Assembly (NCBI RefSeq): GCF_000956475.1
Contig: NZ_JYJB01000010.1
Coordinates: forward strand, 744,001 to 808,000
Direction of reading: 5' to 3'
Source of the DNA: Microbacterium hydrocarbonoxydans
Lineage (GTDB): Bacteria; Actinomycetota; Actinomycetes; Actinomycetales; Microbacteriaceae
Length of the DNA: 64,000 nucleotides
Under the pieces are notes generated by a model, which did no database searches, was not told the DNA's origin, and was given only the letters and a program-made list of their open reading frames with translations. Position 1 is the first letter of the stretch. Each line of letters starts with the position of its first letter. This document shows, piece by piece, positions 9,296 through 19,583 of this stretch. The translations under genes and the position numbers were made by a program.

Positions 9296-11991
9296 CAGTC
9301 GCGGCCCGTGAGTCCCCAGGCGTCTTCATCGCCTTCTGCTTCGACCACGGGAAGTCCTTCGAACTGCGCCTCGACCGGATCGTGGGAATGGCTCGGAGCC
9401 GCGGCTGCAGCCGGAGGCGCCGCCGGCGCATCCTCGCCGCGGAGCTTCGCCAGCACCTGGGGCAGCTGCTCGGCGGTCGCCAGGACATCGCGCGCCTTCG
9501 ATCCCTCGGACGGGCCGACGATCTCCCGTGACTCGAGAAGGTCCATCAGGCGTCCGGCCTTCGCGAAGCCCACGCGGAGCTTTCGCTGGAGCATCGATGT
9601 TGAGCCGAACTGCGACGACACGATGAGCTCGGCAGCCGCGAGCAGCAGCTCGAGGTCGTCGCCGATGTCCTCGTCGACCTCCTTCTTCTTGGCCGGGTCC
9701 ATCGCCTCCTGCACGTCGGAGCGGTACTCGGGACGCGCCTGACGCGTGACGTGCTTGACGACCGCGTCGATCTCCTTCTCGTCGACCCACGCGCCCTGCA
9801 GGCGGAACGGCTTGGACGAGCCCATCGGCGAGAACAGGGCGTCACCCTGACCGATGAGCTTGTCGGCACCAGGGCTGTCGAGGATGACGCGGCTGTCTGT
9901 GACGCTGGTCACGGCGAACGCGAGACGCGAGGGCACGTTGGCCTTGATCAGACCGGTCACGACATCGACGCTGGGTCGCTGCGTGGCGAGCACCAGGTGA
10001 ATGCCGGATGCACGGGCGAGCTGGGTGATGCGGACGATCGAGTCCTCGACGTCGCGTGGGGCGACCATCATGAGGTCGGCGAGCTCATCGACCACCACCA
10101 GCAGATAGGGGTACGGCTTCAGCACTCGCTCACTGCCGACAGGCACCTCGACCTCGCCGGCGCGCACGGCGCGGTTGAAGTCGTCGATGTGCCGGAATCC
10201 GAACGACGCGAGGTCGTCGTACCGCATGTCCATCTCCTTCACGACCCATTGGAGAGCCTCGGCGGCCTTCTTCGGGTTCGTGATGATGGGGGTGATCAGG
10301 TGCGGAACCCCCGCATAGCTGGTGAGCTCGACGCGCTTCGGGTCGATCAGCACCATCCGCACGTCCGACGGGCGTGCGCGCATCAGCAGGCTCGTGATCA
10401 TCGAGTTCACGAAGCTTGACTTTCCCGAGCCGGTCGAGCCGGCGACCAGGAGATGCGGCATCTTCGCGAGGTTGGCGATCACGATGTTGCCGCCCACGTC
10501 CTTGCCGACGCCGATCGTCATCGGATGCGTGCTCTTCTGCGCAGCCGGAGAGCGGAGCACATCGCCGAGGGCGACCATCTCCTTATCGGCGTTCGGGATC
10601 TCGATTCCGATCGCGGACTTGCCGGGGATCGGCGACAGGATGCGCACGTCGTTCGATGCGACGGCGTAGGCGAAGTTGTTGCTCAGCTGAAGGATCTTCT
10701 CGACCTTGACGCCGTGGCCGACCTCGACCTCGTACTGCGTGACCGTCGGGCCGCGCGAGAAGCCGGTGACCTTGGCGTCGACCTTGAACTGCGAAAGCAC
10801 GCTCGTGATCTGCTCGATGACCTTGTCGGTCGCCTCGGAGCGCACGACCGGCGGCGGGCCCTCGACCAGCAGGCTGGGCGGGGGCAGGATGTACGGTGCC
10901 ACCGGAGCCTGCGGACCCCGCTCCCCCGGGCCGTCGGTGCCGAAGCCGTCGAGGCCGGGCAGCTCGGGCATGTCGCCCGTGTCGGAGTCGTCGAGCAGCG
11001 CCGTGTTCTGCTGACCGGCCAGCGCATCGGCGACCGAGCGGACGTCGGAGAGGACCTCTGTCGCGGCGTCGTACGGATCCTCGACGACGACGGCCTGGTC
11101 GTACGCAGGGGTCGGTGTCGGCTCGGAGGTCGTGAGGAGCGCGGTGATGTCGTCGGATCCGAGGGTCCCCTCGTCGGGGTCTTCCTCACGGCCGGTCTTG
11201 TTCCGCCGCCACCACGGGAGCACATCCGGGTCATCGACCTTGTCGGCGTCGTCGATCGCCGCGTCCTTGGCCGGCTTCTCGACCCGCTCCGCGTCGAACA
11301 TCCACGCGTACAGGTCGCCAAGACGCTGTCCGATGCGGTTCGGCGGAGTCTTGGTGAGGATCAGAATGCTGAGCCCCGCGAGCAGCGCGAGCACGATGTA
11401 GGCGGGAATGGTCGTCAGGTAGGTCAGCGGCTGCCCGACCATCCATCCGAACAGTCCGCCGGCATCGCTGAGCGCGAGCATGCCCTGCTTGGGCTGCGGC
11501 GTACGCCCGGCGATGTGGCAGAAGCCCGCCATCGAGATCACGAAGAGCCCGAACCCGATTCCGATGCGGCCGTTGTCGTGCACGGACGACGGATGCCGGA
11601 AGAGCCATCCCGCCAGCAGGAGCAGCAGAACCGGCATGACGAAGGCGACCCGGCCGACCAGCGCTCCGACCGAGTAGGCGCTGATGTTCGTCGCCACCTC
11701 GTTGCCGATGAAGAACCACTCGTTCACCGCTCCGGCGATGGCGAGCAGCACGAGCAGGAAGGGGAAGCCGTCCCGCCGGTCGTCCTTCTCGAGGGTCTCG
11801 GGACCGAACGCACGGAAGAGACCGCCCACCCCATGTGCGATGCCGTTCCACGCGCGGACGGCGACGGGCGGCTTGTCGGCCTCGTCGATGTACTTCTTGG
11901 GAGCCGCCTGAGCCTTCGGCGCGGTCTGCCGCTTCGGGCGCGACGGCGCGCTCGCCGACGCGCGCGCGGACTTCGTAGTGCTCCTGGGCAT
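9295..11991 (-). CDS. ftsK: DNA translocase FtsK/SpoIIIE
   Basis: 898-residue septal DNA pump that clears chromosome termini at division. A basic Ala/Pro/Lys N-terminus (1-40) is followed by four or five membrane helices (about 78-212), an acidic Pro-rich linker (about 235-380), and the RecA-like motor with Walker [11 protein letters not shown] at 518-527. Walker B is [11 protein letters not shown]. The C-terminal winged gamma domain contains [20 protein letters not shown], which reads KOPS-type sequences. A -10 TAACGT (11998-12003) six bases upstream of the ATG suggests a leaderless mRNA. Confidence 0.97.
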   Translation of the reverse strand: MPRSTTKSARASASAPSRPKRQTAPKAQAAPKKYIDEADKPPVAVRAWNGIAHGVGGLFRAFGPETLEKDDRRDGFPFLLVLLAIAGAVNEWFFIGNEVATNISAYSVGALVGRVAFVMPVLLLLLAGWLFRHPSSVHDNGRIGIGFGLFVISMAGFCHIAGRTPQPKQGMLALSDAGGLFGWMVGQPLTYLTTIPAYIVLALLAGLSILILTKTPPNRIGQRLGDLYAWMFDAERVEKPAKDAAIDDADKVDDPDVLPWWRRNKTGREEDPDEGTLGSDDITALLTTSEPTPTPAYDQAVVVEDPYDAATEVLSDVRSVADALAGQQNTALLDDSDTGDMPELPGLDGFGTDGPGERGPQAPVAPYILPPPSLLVEGPPPVVRSEATDKVIEQITSVLSQFKVDAKVTGFSRGPTVTQYEVEVGHGVKVEKILQLSNNFAYAVASNDVRILSPIPGKSAIGIEIPNADKEMVALGDVLRSPAAQKSTHPMTIGVGKDVGGNIVIANLAKMPHLLVAGSTGSGKSSFVNSMITSLLMRARPSDVRMVLIDPKRVELTSYAGVPHLITPIITNPKKAAEALQWVVKEMDMRYDDLASFGFRHIDDFNRAVRAGEVEVPVGSERVLKPYPYLLVVVDELADLMMVAPRDVEDSIVRITQLARASGIHLVLATQRPSVDVVTGLIKANVPSRLAFAVTSVTDSRVILDSPGADKLIGQGDALFSPMGSSKPFRLQGAWVDEKEIDAVVKHVTRQARPEYRSDVQEAMDPAKKKEVDEDIGDDLELLLAAAELIVSSQFGSTSMLQRKLRVGFAKAGRLMDLLESREIVGPSEGSKARDVLATAEQLPQVLAKLRGEDAPAAPPAAAAAPSHSHDPVEAQFEGLPVVEAEGDEDAWGLTGRD

Positions 11992-12081
11992 GCTCTCACG
12001 TTACGGCCAGCGACCGACAAAGCCCGTAATGACGCGGCTTTACGGCATCCTTCGGCAACGGACCCGAGTACCCGAAGGGCG

Positions 12082-12576
12082 TCAGGAGAGTCGATGCACC
12101 ATGGTGTCGCGACCGTCGACGTGTCCCGTCACGACGAAGCCCTCTGAGCGGTAGAGGTTGCGGGCGAAGTTGTCGTGCTCGACGCTCAGGCTGAGCCGGT
12201 TATGGCCCTGCTCGTGCGCGTGTAGGACGAGCCGCCGCAGGAGCGTGCGGCCGACGCCATGGGCGCGCCAGATCGGCAGCACTCCGATGATGAGCTCGGG
12301 AACAGCCGTCTCGACGAAGCCGAAACCGGGGTCGCTGCGCGGCAGCATCCTGTACCAGGCGGCGCCCATCTCGTTGCCGCCGGCATCGACCGCGACGAAG
12401 CCGGCATCCGCCGGGCGCATCCATCCGGAGATGTACCGACGGTGCACGGGCGAGGTGAGGATCTCGTGCCGCGCTCGAGGCGCTCCGCCACGCCAGTTCG
12501 CCGCCTCGACGACCATGTCGCCGAGGAAGCTGCCGTCGCTCTGGGCGGCGGGGCGGATCGAGAACTGCTCGGTCAT
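12082..12576 (-). CDS. GNAT family N-acetyltransferase
   Basis: 164-residue acetyl-CoA-dependent acyltransferase of unknown substrate. The acetyl-CoA loop is visible as IWRAHGVGRTLLRRL (motif A, R-x-x-G-x-G/A), followed by LSLSVEHDNFARNLYRSEGF (motif B). Length is usual for the family. TATGCT (12583-12588) lies exactly six bases before the ATG, consistent with a leaderless transcript. It sits alone between rnj and ftsK in the same direction. Confidence 0.88.
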   Translation of the reverse strand: MTEQFSIRPAAQSDGSFLGDMVVEAANWRGGAPRARHEILTSPVHRRYISGWMRPADAGFVAVDAGGNEMGAAWYRMLPRSDPGFGFVETAVPELIIGVLPIWRAHGVGRTLLRRLVLHAHEQGHNRLSLSVEHDNFARNLYRSEGFVVTGHVDGRDTMVHRLS

Positions 12577-12640
12577 GACCAGAGCATAGGGTGCGCCGGT
12601 TACACCCGAATGACGAGGGCCTGTGAGCCCGAGGCCGGCA

Positions 12641-14317
12641 TCACGCCTCGATGACCAGGGGCACGATCATCGGCCGGCGGCGGAGCTTCTGGTTGACCCA
12701 GCGGCCGATCGTGCGACGGACGACCTGCGACAGGGCGTGCGTGTCGCGCACGCCGTTGCCGGATGCGTCCTTGAGCGCTGCGATGATCTTCGGCACCACA
12801 TCGTCGAAGACCGAGTCGTCTTCCGCGATGCCGCGCGCGTGGATCTCGGGGCCCGAGATGATGCGTCCGGTTCCGGCATCCACCACCACGATCACCGACA
12901 CGAAACCCTCTTCGCCCAGGATCCGGCGGTCCTTGAGGTCGGCGTCGGTGATCTCGCCGACCGTGGAGCCGTCGACGTAGACGAACCCGAGGTCGAGCTG
13001 GCCCACCACTCGCGCCACGCCGTCCTTGAGGTCGATCACCGTGCCGTTCGACGCGATGATCGTGCGCTCCTCCGCGATGCCCGTGTCCTGGGCGAGCTTG
13101 GCGTTCGCCATCAGGTGGCGGTACTCGCCGTGCACAGGCAGCACGTTCTTGGGCTTGAGGATGTTGTAGCAGTACAGCAGCTCTCCGGCGGCGGCGTGAC
13201 CCGAGACGTGCACTCGCGCGTTGGCCTTGTGAACGACGTTCGCGCCGAGCTTGGTCAGCCCGTCGATCACCCGGTAGACGGCGTTCTCGTTGCCCGGGAT
13301 CAGGCTCGAGGCGAGGATGACCGTGTCGCCCTCGCTGACCTCGATCGCGTGGTCCATGTTGGCCATGCGGCTGAGCACGGCCATCGGCTCGCCCTGCGAA
13401 CCGGTGGACATGTAGACGATCTGCTCATCGGGAAGGTCGCGGGCCTTCTTGAAGTCGATCAGGACGCCGTCCGGCACCTTCAGGTAGCCGAGCTGCTCGG
13501 CGATCGTCATGTTCCGCACCATCGAACGGCCGAGGAAGGCCACCCGGCGACCGTGCGCGTGCGCGGCGTCGATCACCTGCTGCACGCGGTGCACGTGGCT
13601 CGAGAAGCTCGCGACGATGACCCGCCGGGGAGCCCTGCCGATCACCTGATCGAGCACGGGGCCGATCGAGCGCTCGGTCGGCGTGAAGCCGGGGACGTCG
13701 GCGTTGGTCGAGTCGACCAGGAACAGGTCGACCCCCTCTTCACCGAGACGCGAGAACGCGCGCAGGTCGGTGATGCGTCCGTCCAGCGGCAGCTGGTCCA
13801 TCTTGAAGTCGCCGGTGGCGAGCACCATGCCGGCCGGCGTGCGGATCGCGACCGCCAGCGCGTCGGGGATCGAGTGGTTGACCGCCACGAACTCGAGATC
13901 GAACGGGCCGACCTTCTCCTGCTGGCCCTCCTTCACCGTGAGCGTGAAGGCCTTGATCCGATGCTCCTTGAGCTTCGCCTCGACGAGCGCGAGTGTCAGG
14001 CCGGAGCCGATCAGCGGGATGTCGCTCTTCAGACGCAGCAGGTACGGCACCGCGCCGATGTGGTCTTCATGCCCGTGTGTGAGCACGACGCCGACGATGT
14101 CGTCGAGGCGGTGCCTGATCGGCTCGAAGTCGGGCAGGATCAGGTCGACGCCCGGCTGGTGCTCCTCGGGGAACAGCACGCCGCAGTCGACGATCAGGAT
14201 CTTGCCGTCGTACTCGAACATGGTCATGTTGCGACCGATCTCGCCGAGGCCGCCGAGCGGTGTGACGCGCAGGGTCCCGTCGTCGAGTGCTGTCGGATCT
14301 GCGATGGGGATGGACAT
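12641..14317 (-). CDS. rnj: Ribonuclease J
   Basis: 558-residue metallo-beta-lactamase/beta-CASP RNase with combined endo- and 5'-3' exonuclease activity in mRNA decay and rRNA maturation. The zinc signature LTHGHEDHIGAVPYLL is near the N-terminus. The beta-CASP motifs include SFSSHVHRVQQVID, MSTGSQGEP and HVSGHAAAGEL. Start ATG 14317 (MSIPIADPTAL) is preceded by AGGAG. It lies 67 bp after dapA in the same direction, the typical actinobacterial dapA-rnj pair. Confidence 0.96.
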   Translation of the reverse strand: MSIPIADPTALDDGTLRVTPLGGLGEIGRNMTMFEYDGKILIVDCGVLFPEEHQPGVDLILPDFEPIRHRLDDIVGVVLTHGHEDHIGAVPYLLRLKSDIPLIGSGLTLALVEAKLKEHRIKAFTLTVKEGQQEKVGPFDLEFVAVNHSIPDALAVAIRTPAGMVLATGDFKMDQLPLDGRITDLRAFSRLGEEGVDLFLVDSTNADVPGFTPTERSIGPVLDQVIGRAPRRVIVASFSSHVHRVQQVIDAAHAHGRRVAFLGRSMVRNMTIAEQLGYLKVPDGVLIDFKKARDLPDEQIVYMSTGSQGEPMAVLSRMANMDHAIEVSEGDTVILASSLIPGNENAVYRVIDGLTKLGANVVHKANARVHVSGHAAAGELLYCYNILKPKNVLPVHGEYRHLMANAKLAQDTGIAEERTIIASNGTVIDLKDGVARVVGQLDLGFVYVDGSTVGEITDADLKDRRILGEEGFVSVIVVVDAGTGRIISGPEIHARGIAEDDSVFDDVVPKIIAALKDASGNGVRDTHALSQVVRRTIGRWVNQKLRRRPMIVPLVIEA

Positions 14318-14384
14318 GCTGTCTCCTCTGTCGGACACTCCGCGCGTCCGTTCGTTCATGGTGGCGCGGCCGGCCGCGCCGTGC

Positions 14385-15362
14385 TCAACGCGTGGTGCCG
14401 TGCACCTTCGGCAGAGCGCCGCCCGCGGCCGCATTGCGGTCGGGCCGGAAGTTCGAGAAGTCCGCGCCGGGCACATCGGCGACGAGGGCGAGCTCGTCCT
14501 CGATGAGGGCGGCCTCCCACTCCTCGGGGCCGACCAGGGGCAGACGCACGCGCGGGCTCGAGATGCGTCCGAGTCCGTGCAGGATGTACTTGGCCGCGAC
14601 GGTGCCGGGCACGTGGGTCATCGCGGCGCGCACGAGCGGCTCGAGGCGCTTGTGCTCTGCGGTCGCCGTGGCGAGATCGCCACGGTTCACGGCGTCGACG
14701 ATGGTGCGGTACGGGGTCGCGGTGATGTTCGCGGTGACGCCGATCAGTCCGGTGGCGCCGATCGCGAGGTGCGGGAGCACGTTCGCATCGTCACCGGAGA
14801 AGTACATCAGATCGGTCTGGTTGAGCACGCGGCTCACCTCGGAGAAGTCACCCTTGGCGTCTTTCACCGCGAGGATGTTCGGGTGCTTCGCCAGGCGCAG
14901 GATCGTCTCGTACTTGATCGGCACCCCGGTGCGTCCCGGGATGTCGTACAGGATGACCGGCAGATCGGTCGCGTCGGCGACCAGCCGGAAGTGCGTGAGG
15001 ATGCCGGCCTGGGTCGGCTTGTTGTAGTACGGCGTGACGATCATGATGCCGTCTGCGCCGAGCTTCTCGCTGGCCTTGTACAGCTCGATCGCGTGTGCGG
15101 TCTCGTTGGAACCGCCGCCCGTGATGATCTTGGCGCGGCCTGCCGAGACCGACTTGCCGACCTCGACGAGCTTGAGCTTCTCAGGGTCTGTGAGGGTCGA
15201 GGTCTCGCCGGTCGTTCCCGTCACGACGATGCCGTCCGCACCCGCGGTGATGACGTCATCCATGTGCTTCTCGACGGCGGGCCAGTCGACTTCGCCGTCG
15301 GCGGTCATCGGAGTGACCAGCGCGACGAGAACCTGTCCGAAAGGATTGCCCGAGTGCGTCAT
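14385..15362 (-). CDS. dapA: 4-hydroxy-tetrahydrodipicolinate synthase
   Basis: Class I aldolase condensing pyruvate with aspartate semialdehyde, the first committed step to DAP and lysine. The 325-residue TIM-barrel shows GTTGETSTLT, the catalytic tyrosine in YYNKPTQAG and LYDIPGRTGV, and the Schiff-base lysine in ILAVKDAKGD. ATG 15362 has a TACGCT -10 (15369-15374) six bases upstream, implying a leaderless mRNA. The C-terminus is somewhat extended (ending KVHGTTR) relative to E. coli DapA, as in other actinobacteria. Confidence 0.96.
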   Translation of the reverse strand: MTHSGNPFGQVLVALVTPMTADGEVDWPAVEKHMDDVITAGADGIVVTGTTGETSTLTDPEKLKLVEVGKSVSAGRAKIITGGGSNETAHAIELYKASEKLGADGIMIVTPYYNKPTQAGILTHFRLVADATDLPVILYDIPGRTGVPIKYETILRLAKHPNILAVKDAKGDFSEVSRVLNQTDLMYFSGDDANVLPHLAIGATGLIGVTANITATPYRTIVDAVNRGDLATATAEHKRLEPLVRAAMTHVPGTVAAKYILHGLGRISSPRVRLPLVGPEEWEAALIEDELALVADVPGADFSNFRPDRNAAAGGALPKVHGTTR

Positions 15363-15390
15363 GTTCCCAGCGTATAGGTTCGGCACTCGC

Positions 15391-15801
15391 TCACGCTGAC
15401 GCGGATGTGCGGATGACGTCGCCGCGCGCGACGTCGACCCTGCCACGCAGCAGCAGACCGGCCAGAGTGCCCGCGGCCGCCTCCGTGGCCTTCTTGCGGA
15501 ACATCTCGATGCCGGTGATCTCCGAGGAGCCGACATCCGCGCCGTCGCGCAGCACGACGATGCGGTCACCGACCCGGATGACACCCGAGGCAACAGTGCC
15601 CGTCACCACCTGTCCCCTGCCCGTGATCGTGAAGACGTCCTCCACGGCGAACTCCGCTGAGGAGAACGAGGCCGAGACGGTCGTCGGGGCGAGGTTCGAG
15701 CCGCTCGACAGCCCGGCGAGGCGCGCTGCCTCGGCCTCGTTGTACTGCCGCAGCATCTCGTTCGCGTCCTGCGGATCGCGCTTCCTTCCGAACCAGCCCA
15801 T
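15391..15801 (-). CDS. Stand-alone EF-Tu domain-2-like protein
   Basis: 136-residue protein of unknown function. Its middle, [20 protein letters not shown] followed by VGDRIVV (about residues 56-82), is the beta-barrel domain II signature of translational GTPases such as EF-Tu and SelB. There is no G domain: no P-loop, DxxG or NKxD. The N-terminal 40 residues are a charged helix-like stretch beginning [12 protein letters not shown]. The C-terminal [16 protein letters not shown] also matches the end of an EF-Tu domain II. TAGGAT (15808-15813) six bases before the ATG predicts a leaderless mRNA, divergent from the NUDIX gene across 40 bp. Confidence 0.75.
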   Translation of the reverse strand: MGWFGRKRDPQDANEMLRQYNEAEAARLAGLSSGSNLAPTTVSASFSSAEFAVEDVFTITGRGQVVTGTVASGVIRVGDRIVVLRDGADVGSSEITGIEMFRKKATEAAAGTLAGLLLRGRVDVARGDVIRTSASA

Positions 15802-15841
15802 GCGTCGATCCTAGGCAGCGCCCTCGCCTAGGCTCGAACCC
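15802..15841. promoter_or_regulatory. 40-bp divergent promoter pair
   Basis: Back-to-back -10 hexamers: TAGGAT read leftward (15808-15813), six bases from the leftward ATG, and TAGGCT read rightward (15829-15834), seven bases from the rightward ATG. Each -35 region must overlap the other promoter or its -10, so the two genes should compete for RNA polymerase. Confidence 0.65.
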
Positions 15842-16384
15842 ATGGGCTGGCAGACGCACGACTCCGCATCGGTGTACGAGAACGCCTGGATCTACGTCCG
15901 GGAGGACCGTGTCACCGGTCCTGCCGGCGACGGCGTCTACGGCGTGGTCACGATGCGGCATCCCGCGGTGTTCGTCGTCGCTCTGGACGCCGACGACCGC
16001 GTCTGCCTCGTCACCCTCGACCGGTACACGACCGGGACGTCCGTCGAGGTGCCGGCGGGCGGGAGCGACGGCGAGGATCCGCTCGTCGCCGCACGGCGCG
16101 AGCTCCTCGAGGAGACGGGATTCGAGGCGGCGGAGTGGACGCCGATCGGCACGATGAACGCGCTGAACGGCATCGCGGATGCACCGGAGCACGTGTTCCT
16201 CGCCCGCGGCCTGCGGCACGCCGAGGCGGGCGCGGCACGCACTCAGGCCGAAGAGGGCATCGACGCGGTCACATGGGTGCCGTTCGACGAGGTGCTCTCC
16301 ATGATCGCTGATGGCCGGATCACCGACGGCGAGACCGTCGCCGCGGTCGCCTACGCGGGCATCAGGCTCGGGCGATTCCGCTGA
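15842..16384 (+). CDS. NUDIX hydrolase (ADP-ribose pyrophosphatase-like)
   Basis: 180-residue NUDIX enzyme. The catalytic helix RRELLEETGF follows EDPLVAA, giving the E-x7-REUxEExGU core; the glycine before it is displaced by one residue relative to the strict consensus. Upstream VEVPAGGSDGEDP is the context typical of ADP-ribose/ADP-sugar pyrophosphatases (NudF-like), so a nucleoside diphosphate sugar substrate is likely but unproven. The mRNA is probably leaderless (TAGGCT at 15829-15834). Confidence 0.87.
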   Translation: MGWQTHDSASVYENAWIYVREDRVTGPAGDGVYGVVTMRHPAVFVVALDADDRVCLVTLDRYTTGTSVEVPAGGSDGEDPLVAARRELLEETGFEAAEWTPIGTMNALNGIADAPEHVFLARGLRHAEAGAARTQAEEGIDAVTWVPFDEVLSMIADGRITDGETVAAVAYAGIRLGRFR

Positions 16385-16396
16385 CGCCGATGAGGG

Positions 16397-17158
16397 TCAG
16401 ACTCGACCTCGGCGCGCGACGCCGGAGGTGAGGGACCGCGGAAGGATGCCCGCGAGCGCGACGATCGCCTTATAACGCAGAGACGGGATCGACACCGCTC
16501 GCCCGAGCGCCGCGTCGCGCAATCCCGTGCGCACGACCTCGGGTGCGTGCAGCCACATGAAGCGCGGCACGCCCTCCTCGCCCTGCTCGAGCCCCATGCG
16601 CTCGTGGAACGTCGTGTGCGCGAAACCGGGGCACAGCGCGGTCACGCTGACTCCATCGCGGGAGTATTCGGCGTTCGCCCATCGGCTGAAGCCGATCAGC
16701 CAGCTCTTGCACGCGGAATAGGTCGATCGCGAGATGAACCCGGCGACTGAGGCGACGTTGATGATCCGCCCTCCCCGTCTGCGCATCGTCTGCAATGCCG
16801 CGTGCATGAGCCGCATGGACGCCTCGACGTGCACCCGCAGATGGCGGACCTCGTCGTCGATGTCGTTGTCGGCGAACTGTAGCGGCAGGCCGAAGCCGGC
16901 GTTGTTCACGAGCAGGTCGACCGGATCATCCTCGTCGCGCAGACGGGCGGCCACTCGATCCACGTCGTCCGCGACCGCGAGGTCGGCCGTGATGACCTCG
17001 ACCGCGACCCCGTGGGCGCTGCGCAGCTCGGCCGCGAGCTCCTCGAGCGGACCGATCGAGCGGGCGACCAGGATCAGGTCGGCGCGTCTGCGGGCCAGCT
17101 GGCGGGCGAACTCGGCACCCAATCCGGCGCTGGCACCCGTGATCAGAGCGGTGGGCAT
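16397..17158 (-). CDS. Short-chain dehydrogenase/reductase
   Basis: 253-residue classical SDR using NAD(P). Cofactor glycine motif TGASAGLG is at residues 7-14, NNAGFG follows, and the catalytic YSACK tetrad portion is preceded by the serine in NVASVAGF. The substrate is unknown. ATG 17158 begins MPTALITGAS one base beyond the folA stop, so it is probably the third gene of a thyA-folA-SDR operon. It is convergent with the NUDIX gene. Confidence 0.88.
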   Translation of the reverse strand: MPTALITGASAGLGAEFARQLARRRADLILVARSIGPLEELAAELRSAHGVAVEVITADLAVADDVDRVAARLRDEDDPVDLLVNNAGFGLPLQFADNDIDDEVRHLRVHVEASMRLMHAALQTMRRRGGRIINVASVAGFISRSTYSACKSWLIGFSRWANAEYSRDGVSVTALCPGFAHTTFHERMGLEQGEEGVPRFMWLHAPEVVRTGLRDAALGRAVSIPSLRYKAIVALAGILPRSLTSGVARRGRV

Positions 17159-17159
17159 C

Positions 17160-17636
17160 TCAGCGCTCGTATCCGAGGAACCGATAGCGGATGCCGCTGC
17201 GAGAGGTGCGCCACTCCCCCTCGTCGACGAGCCTCCAGCCCGACTTCGAAGGGGCGTAGGCGTCGCCGTCGACCTCGACGTCGAGCTCGGTGACCTCGAG
17301 GCGATCGGCATCCGCGATCACCTGACGGAAGATCTCGGCTCCGCCGATGATCCATACCCGATCCTGCCCGCGCACAGCCTCTTCGACCGTGGCCGCGCGG
17401 CGCGCGCCGACGGCTGCCCAATCCTGCTGACGGGTGATCACGATGTTCTCGCGGCCCGCGAGCGGGCGGAACCGCTCAGGGAGCGAATCCCAGGTCTTGC
17501 GCCCCATCACGACGGGTGCACCGAGCGTCGTGTCCTTGAAGTGCGCCAGGTCCTCGGGCACATGCCACGGCATCCCGCCCTGTGCTCCGATGACTCCGCC
17601 GTGCGCCTCGGCCCAGATCAGTCCCACCCAGGTCAT
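17160..17636 (-). CDS. folA: Dihydrofolate reductase
   Basis: Reduces dihydrofolate to tetrahydrofolate with NADPH, replenishing the cofactor oxidised by ThyA. The 158-residue protein shows [20 protein letters not shown] at the N-terminus, the carboxylate [22 protein letters not shown], and [11 protein letters not shown], all canonical. ATG 17636 overlaps the thyA stop (ATGA), confirming coupling. Confidence 0.96.
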   Translation of the reverse strand: MTWVGLIWAEAHGGVIGAQGGMPWHVPEDLAHFKDTTLGAPVVMGRKTWDSLPERFRPLAGRENIVITRQQDWAAVGARRAATVEEAVRGQDRVWIIGGAEIFRQVIADADRLEVTELDVEVDGDAYAPSKSGWRLVDEGEWRTSRSGIRYRFLGYER

Positions 17637-18442
17637 ACGGCCACCGCCGCCCTGATCGGCGCGTGGTGCTGATAGTCCTCGACGACGAAGTCCTCGTACC
17701 GGTAGTCCAGGATCGATTCCGGCGTGCGAGCGAAACGCAGCGTCGGGTACGGGTAGGCCTCGCGCGAGAGCTGCTCGCGGACCTGCTCGACATGGTTGTC
17801 GTAGATGTGGCAGTCGCCACCGGTCCACACGAAGTCGCCGGGCTCGAGGCCCACCTGCTGCGCGACCATGAGCGTCAGCAGCGCGTACGAGGCGATGTTG
17901 AACGGGACGCCGAGGAAGAGGTCTGCGCTGCGCTGATAGAGCTGGCAGGAGAGCTTGCCATCCGCGACGTAGAACTGGAAGAGCGCGTGGCACGGGGCGA
18001 GCGCCATGTCGGGGATGTCGGCGGGATTCCAGGCCGACACGATCAGGCGCCGGGAGTCGGGGGTCCGGCGGATCTGCTCGATCACCTCGGCCAGCTGGTC
18101 GATGCTCCCGCCGTCCGGCGTGGGCCACGATCGCCACTGCACGCCGTAGACAGGCCCCAGGTCGCCCTCGGCATCCGCCCATTCGTCCCAGATCGTGACG
18201 CCGTTCTCCTGCAGCCACCTCACGTTGGAGTCTCCTCGCAGGAACCAGAGCAGCTCGTAGGCGATCGACTTGAAGTGCACGCGCTTGGTCGTGATCAGCG
18301 GGAAGCCCTTCGCGAGGTCGAAGCGGATCTGCCGCCCGAACACGCTCGTGGTGCCCGTTCCGGTCCTGTCGGATTTGTGCGTGCCGGTCTCCAGCACGTC
18401 GCGCAACAGGTCTTCGTACGGAGTCGGCACGGCTTCGCTCAT
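17633..18442 (-). CDS. thyA: Thymidylate synthase
   Basis: Converts dUMP to dTMP with methylene-tetrahydrofolate. The 269-residue protein is full length. The active-site cysteine is in [12 protein letters not shown], the arginine pair in [14 protein letters not shown], and the folate/dUMP contacts in [12 protein letters not shown]. Start ATG 18442 is preceded seven bases upstream by TAGTCT (18450-18455), a leaderless arrangement. Confidence 0.97.
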   Translation of the reverse strand: MSEAVPTPYEDLLRDVLETGTHKSDRTGTGTTSVFGRQIRFDLAKGFPLITTKRVHFKSIAYELLWFLRGDSNVRWLQENGVTIWDEWADAEGDLGPVYGVQWRSWPTPDGGSIDQLAEVIEQIRRTPDSRRLIVSAWNPADIPDMALAPCHALFQFYVADGKLSCQLYQRSADLFLGVPFNIASYALLTLMVAQQVGLEPGDFVWTGGDCHIYDNHVEQVREQLSREAYPYPTLRFARTPESILDYRYEDFVVEDYQHHAPIRAAVAV

Positions 18443-18538
18443 GACAGTCAGACTACCTTCCTTGACACGCGCAGGAGCCGGGCGTCTTATTGCGAAACAC
18501 CCGCCCGCAACGCGATCAGGCGATCGTATTCTCGACTC

Positions 18539-18949
18539 ATGTCGCCGCTCACCGCTCTCGCCGCAGCCGGCGCACTGCTGCTCATCGCCGCAGTGATCGG
18601 CGTGGTGGCGCGCGTGCTCGACGGTCGCCGCCGCGGCGGCGGGCACCTGCGCTTCGACCCCGCCGACGCGCGCGCCGAGCTGGGGACCCGCGCGACCCTC
18701 GTGCAGTTCAGCACCGAGATGTGCGCGCGCTGCCCGCAGGTGCGACGAATGCTGGGATCGATCGCCGCGGGCGGCGAAGGGCTCGCGCACGTCGAGGTGG
18801 ATCTGACGCACCGGCCCGATCTGTCTCACAGGTACAAGGTGCTGCAGACACCGACGACCTTCCTCGTGGACGATGCCGGAGTCGTCCGCGCCCGTTTCAA
18901 CGGGGTGCCGCACCGGCACGCCCTCGCCGAAGCCCTCGCGGCCGTCTGA
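18539..18949 (+). CDS. Membrane-anchored thioredoxin-family protein
   Basis: 136 residues: one N-terminal transmembrane helix (about 3-25) then a thioredoxin fold with redox motif CARC (residues 62-65) and the cis-proline loop QTPTTFLV (103-110). It probably acts at or outside the membrane as a thiol reductase or oxidase. TATTCT (18527-18532) six bases upstream of ATG 18539 suggests a leaderless mRNA. The DUF4395 membrane gene follows after 22 bp and an OsmC gene after that, all rightward. Confidence 0.85.
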   Translation: MSPLTALAAAGALLLIAAVIGVVARVLDGRRRGGGHLRFDPADARAELGTRATLVQFSTEMCARCPQVRRMLGSIAAGGEGLAHVEVDLTHRPDLSHRYKVLQTPTTFLVDDAGVVRARFNGVPHRHALAEALAAV

Positions 18950-18971
18950 GACCGCGAAGACAGGAGCCGAA

Positions 18972-19541
18972 ATGACCGCCCCCGCAGGAATCGATCCGCG
19001 TGGTCCGCGATTCGCCGCGACCATCACCGCCGTGCTTCTCCTCGTCGCCACTTTCCTCGGCCTGGTCGGGATCTCGACCGCGCACCTCCCGGGAACGTGG
19101 CTGTCCTTCGCGCCAGGCTTCGACTTCGCGATCCTCGGCGGCGACAACTGGGCGATCCAGGTCGCACCCCTCCTGAACCGCATCCTCGATCCCGCCTTCC
19201 TGCTGACCGTCGTCATCGCGCTCCTGTTCCTGTGGAGTGCCGCGTGGCCTCAGAGCGCCCCCTGGGGCGCGCTCTTCCGCCGTGCCATCCGCCCGCGACT
19301 CGCGCCGCCGGCTGAGCTCGAAGACCCGCGTCCTCCGCGCTTCGCTCAGGGCGTCGGGCTGTTCGTGGTTGCCGTCGGCCTCGTCCTTCATGTGCTCGGT
19401 GTGCCCTGGGCTCTGCCGATCGCCACGGCGGCGGCCTTCATCGCCGCGTTCCTCAACGCCGCCTTCGCCTTCTGCCTCGGCTGCCAGCTGTATCTTCTGC
19501 TGCAGCGCGCGGGCGTGGTCGGGCGCGCGGCATCCGCCTGA
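18972..19541 (+). CDS. DUF4395 domain membrane protein
   Basis: 189-residue protein with about four hydrophobic segments (roughly residues 14-36, 70-90, 125-145, 146-168), matching DUF4395, a family of unknown function. A cysteine pair-like CLGC lies late in the sequence near YLLLQRAG. In actinobacteria this family commonly sits beside thioredoxin-like genes, as here, so a membrane partner role in thiol redox is a reasonable guess. Start ATG 18972 is preceded by AGGAG. Confidence 0.8.
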   Translation: MTAPAGIDPRGPRFAATITAVLLLVATFLGLVGISTAHLPGTWLSFAPGFDFAILGGDNWAIQVAPLLNRILDPAFLLTVVIALLFLWSAAWPQSAPWGALFRRAIRPRLAPPAELEDPRPPRFAQGVGLFVVAVGLVLHVLGVPWALPIATAAAFIAAFLNAAFAFCLGCQLYLLLQRAGVVGRAASA

Positions 19542-19583
19542 GTGCGGTTCCCCGCGAAGTGCACGCTCGATAGGCTGGCCACG

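Noticed and set aside
12623..14506. Long plus-strand open frame opposite rnj
   Set aside because: Antisense to RNase J with typical high-GC shadow composition and no domain.
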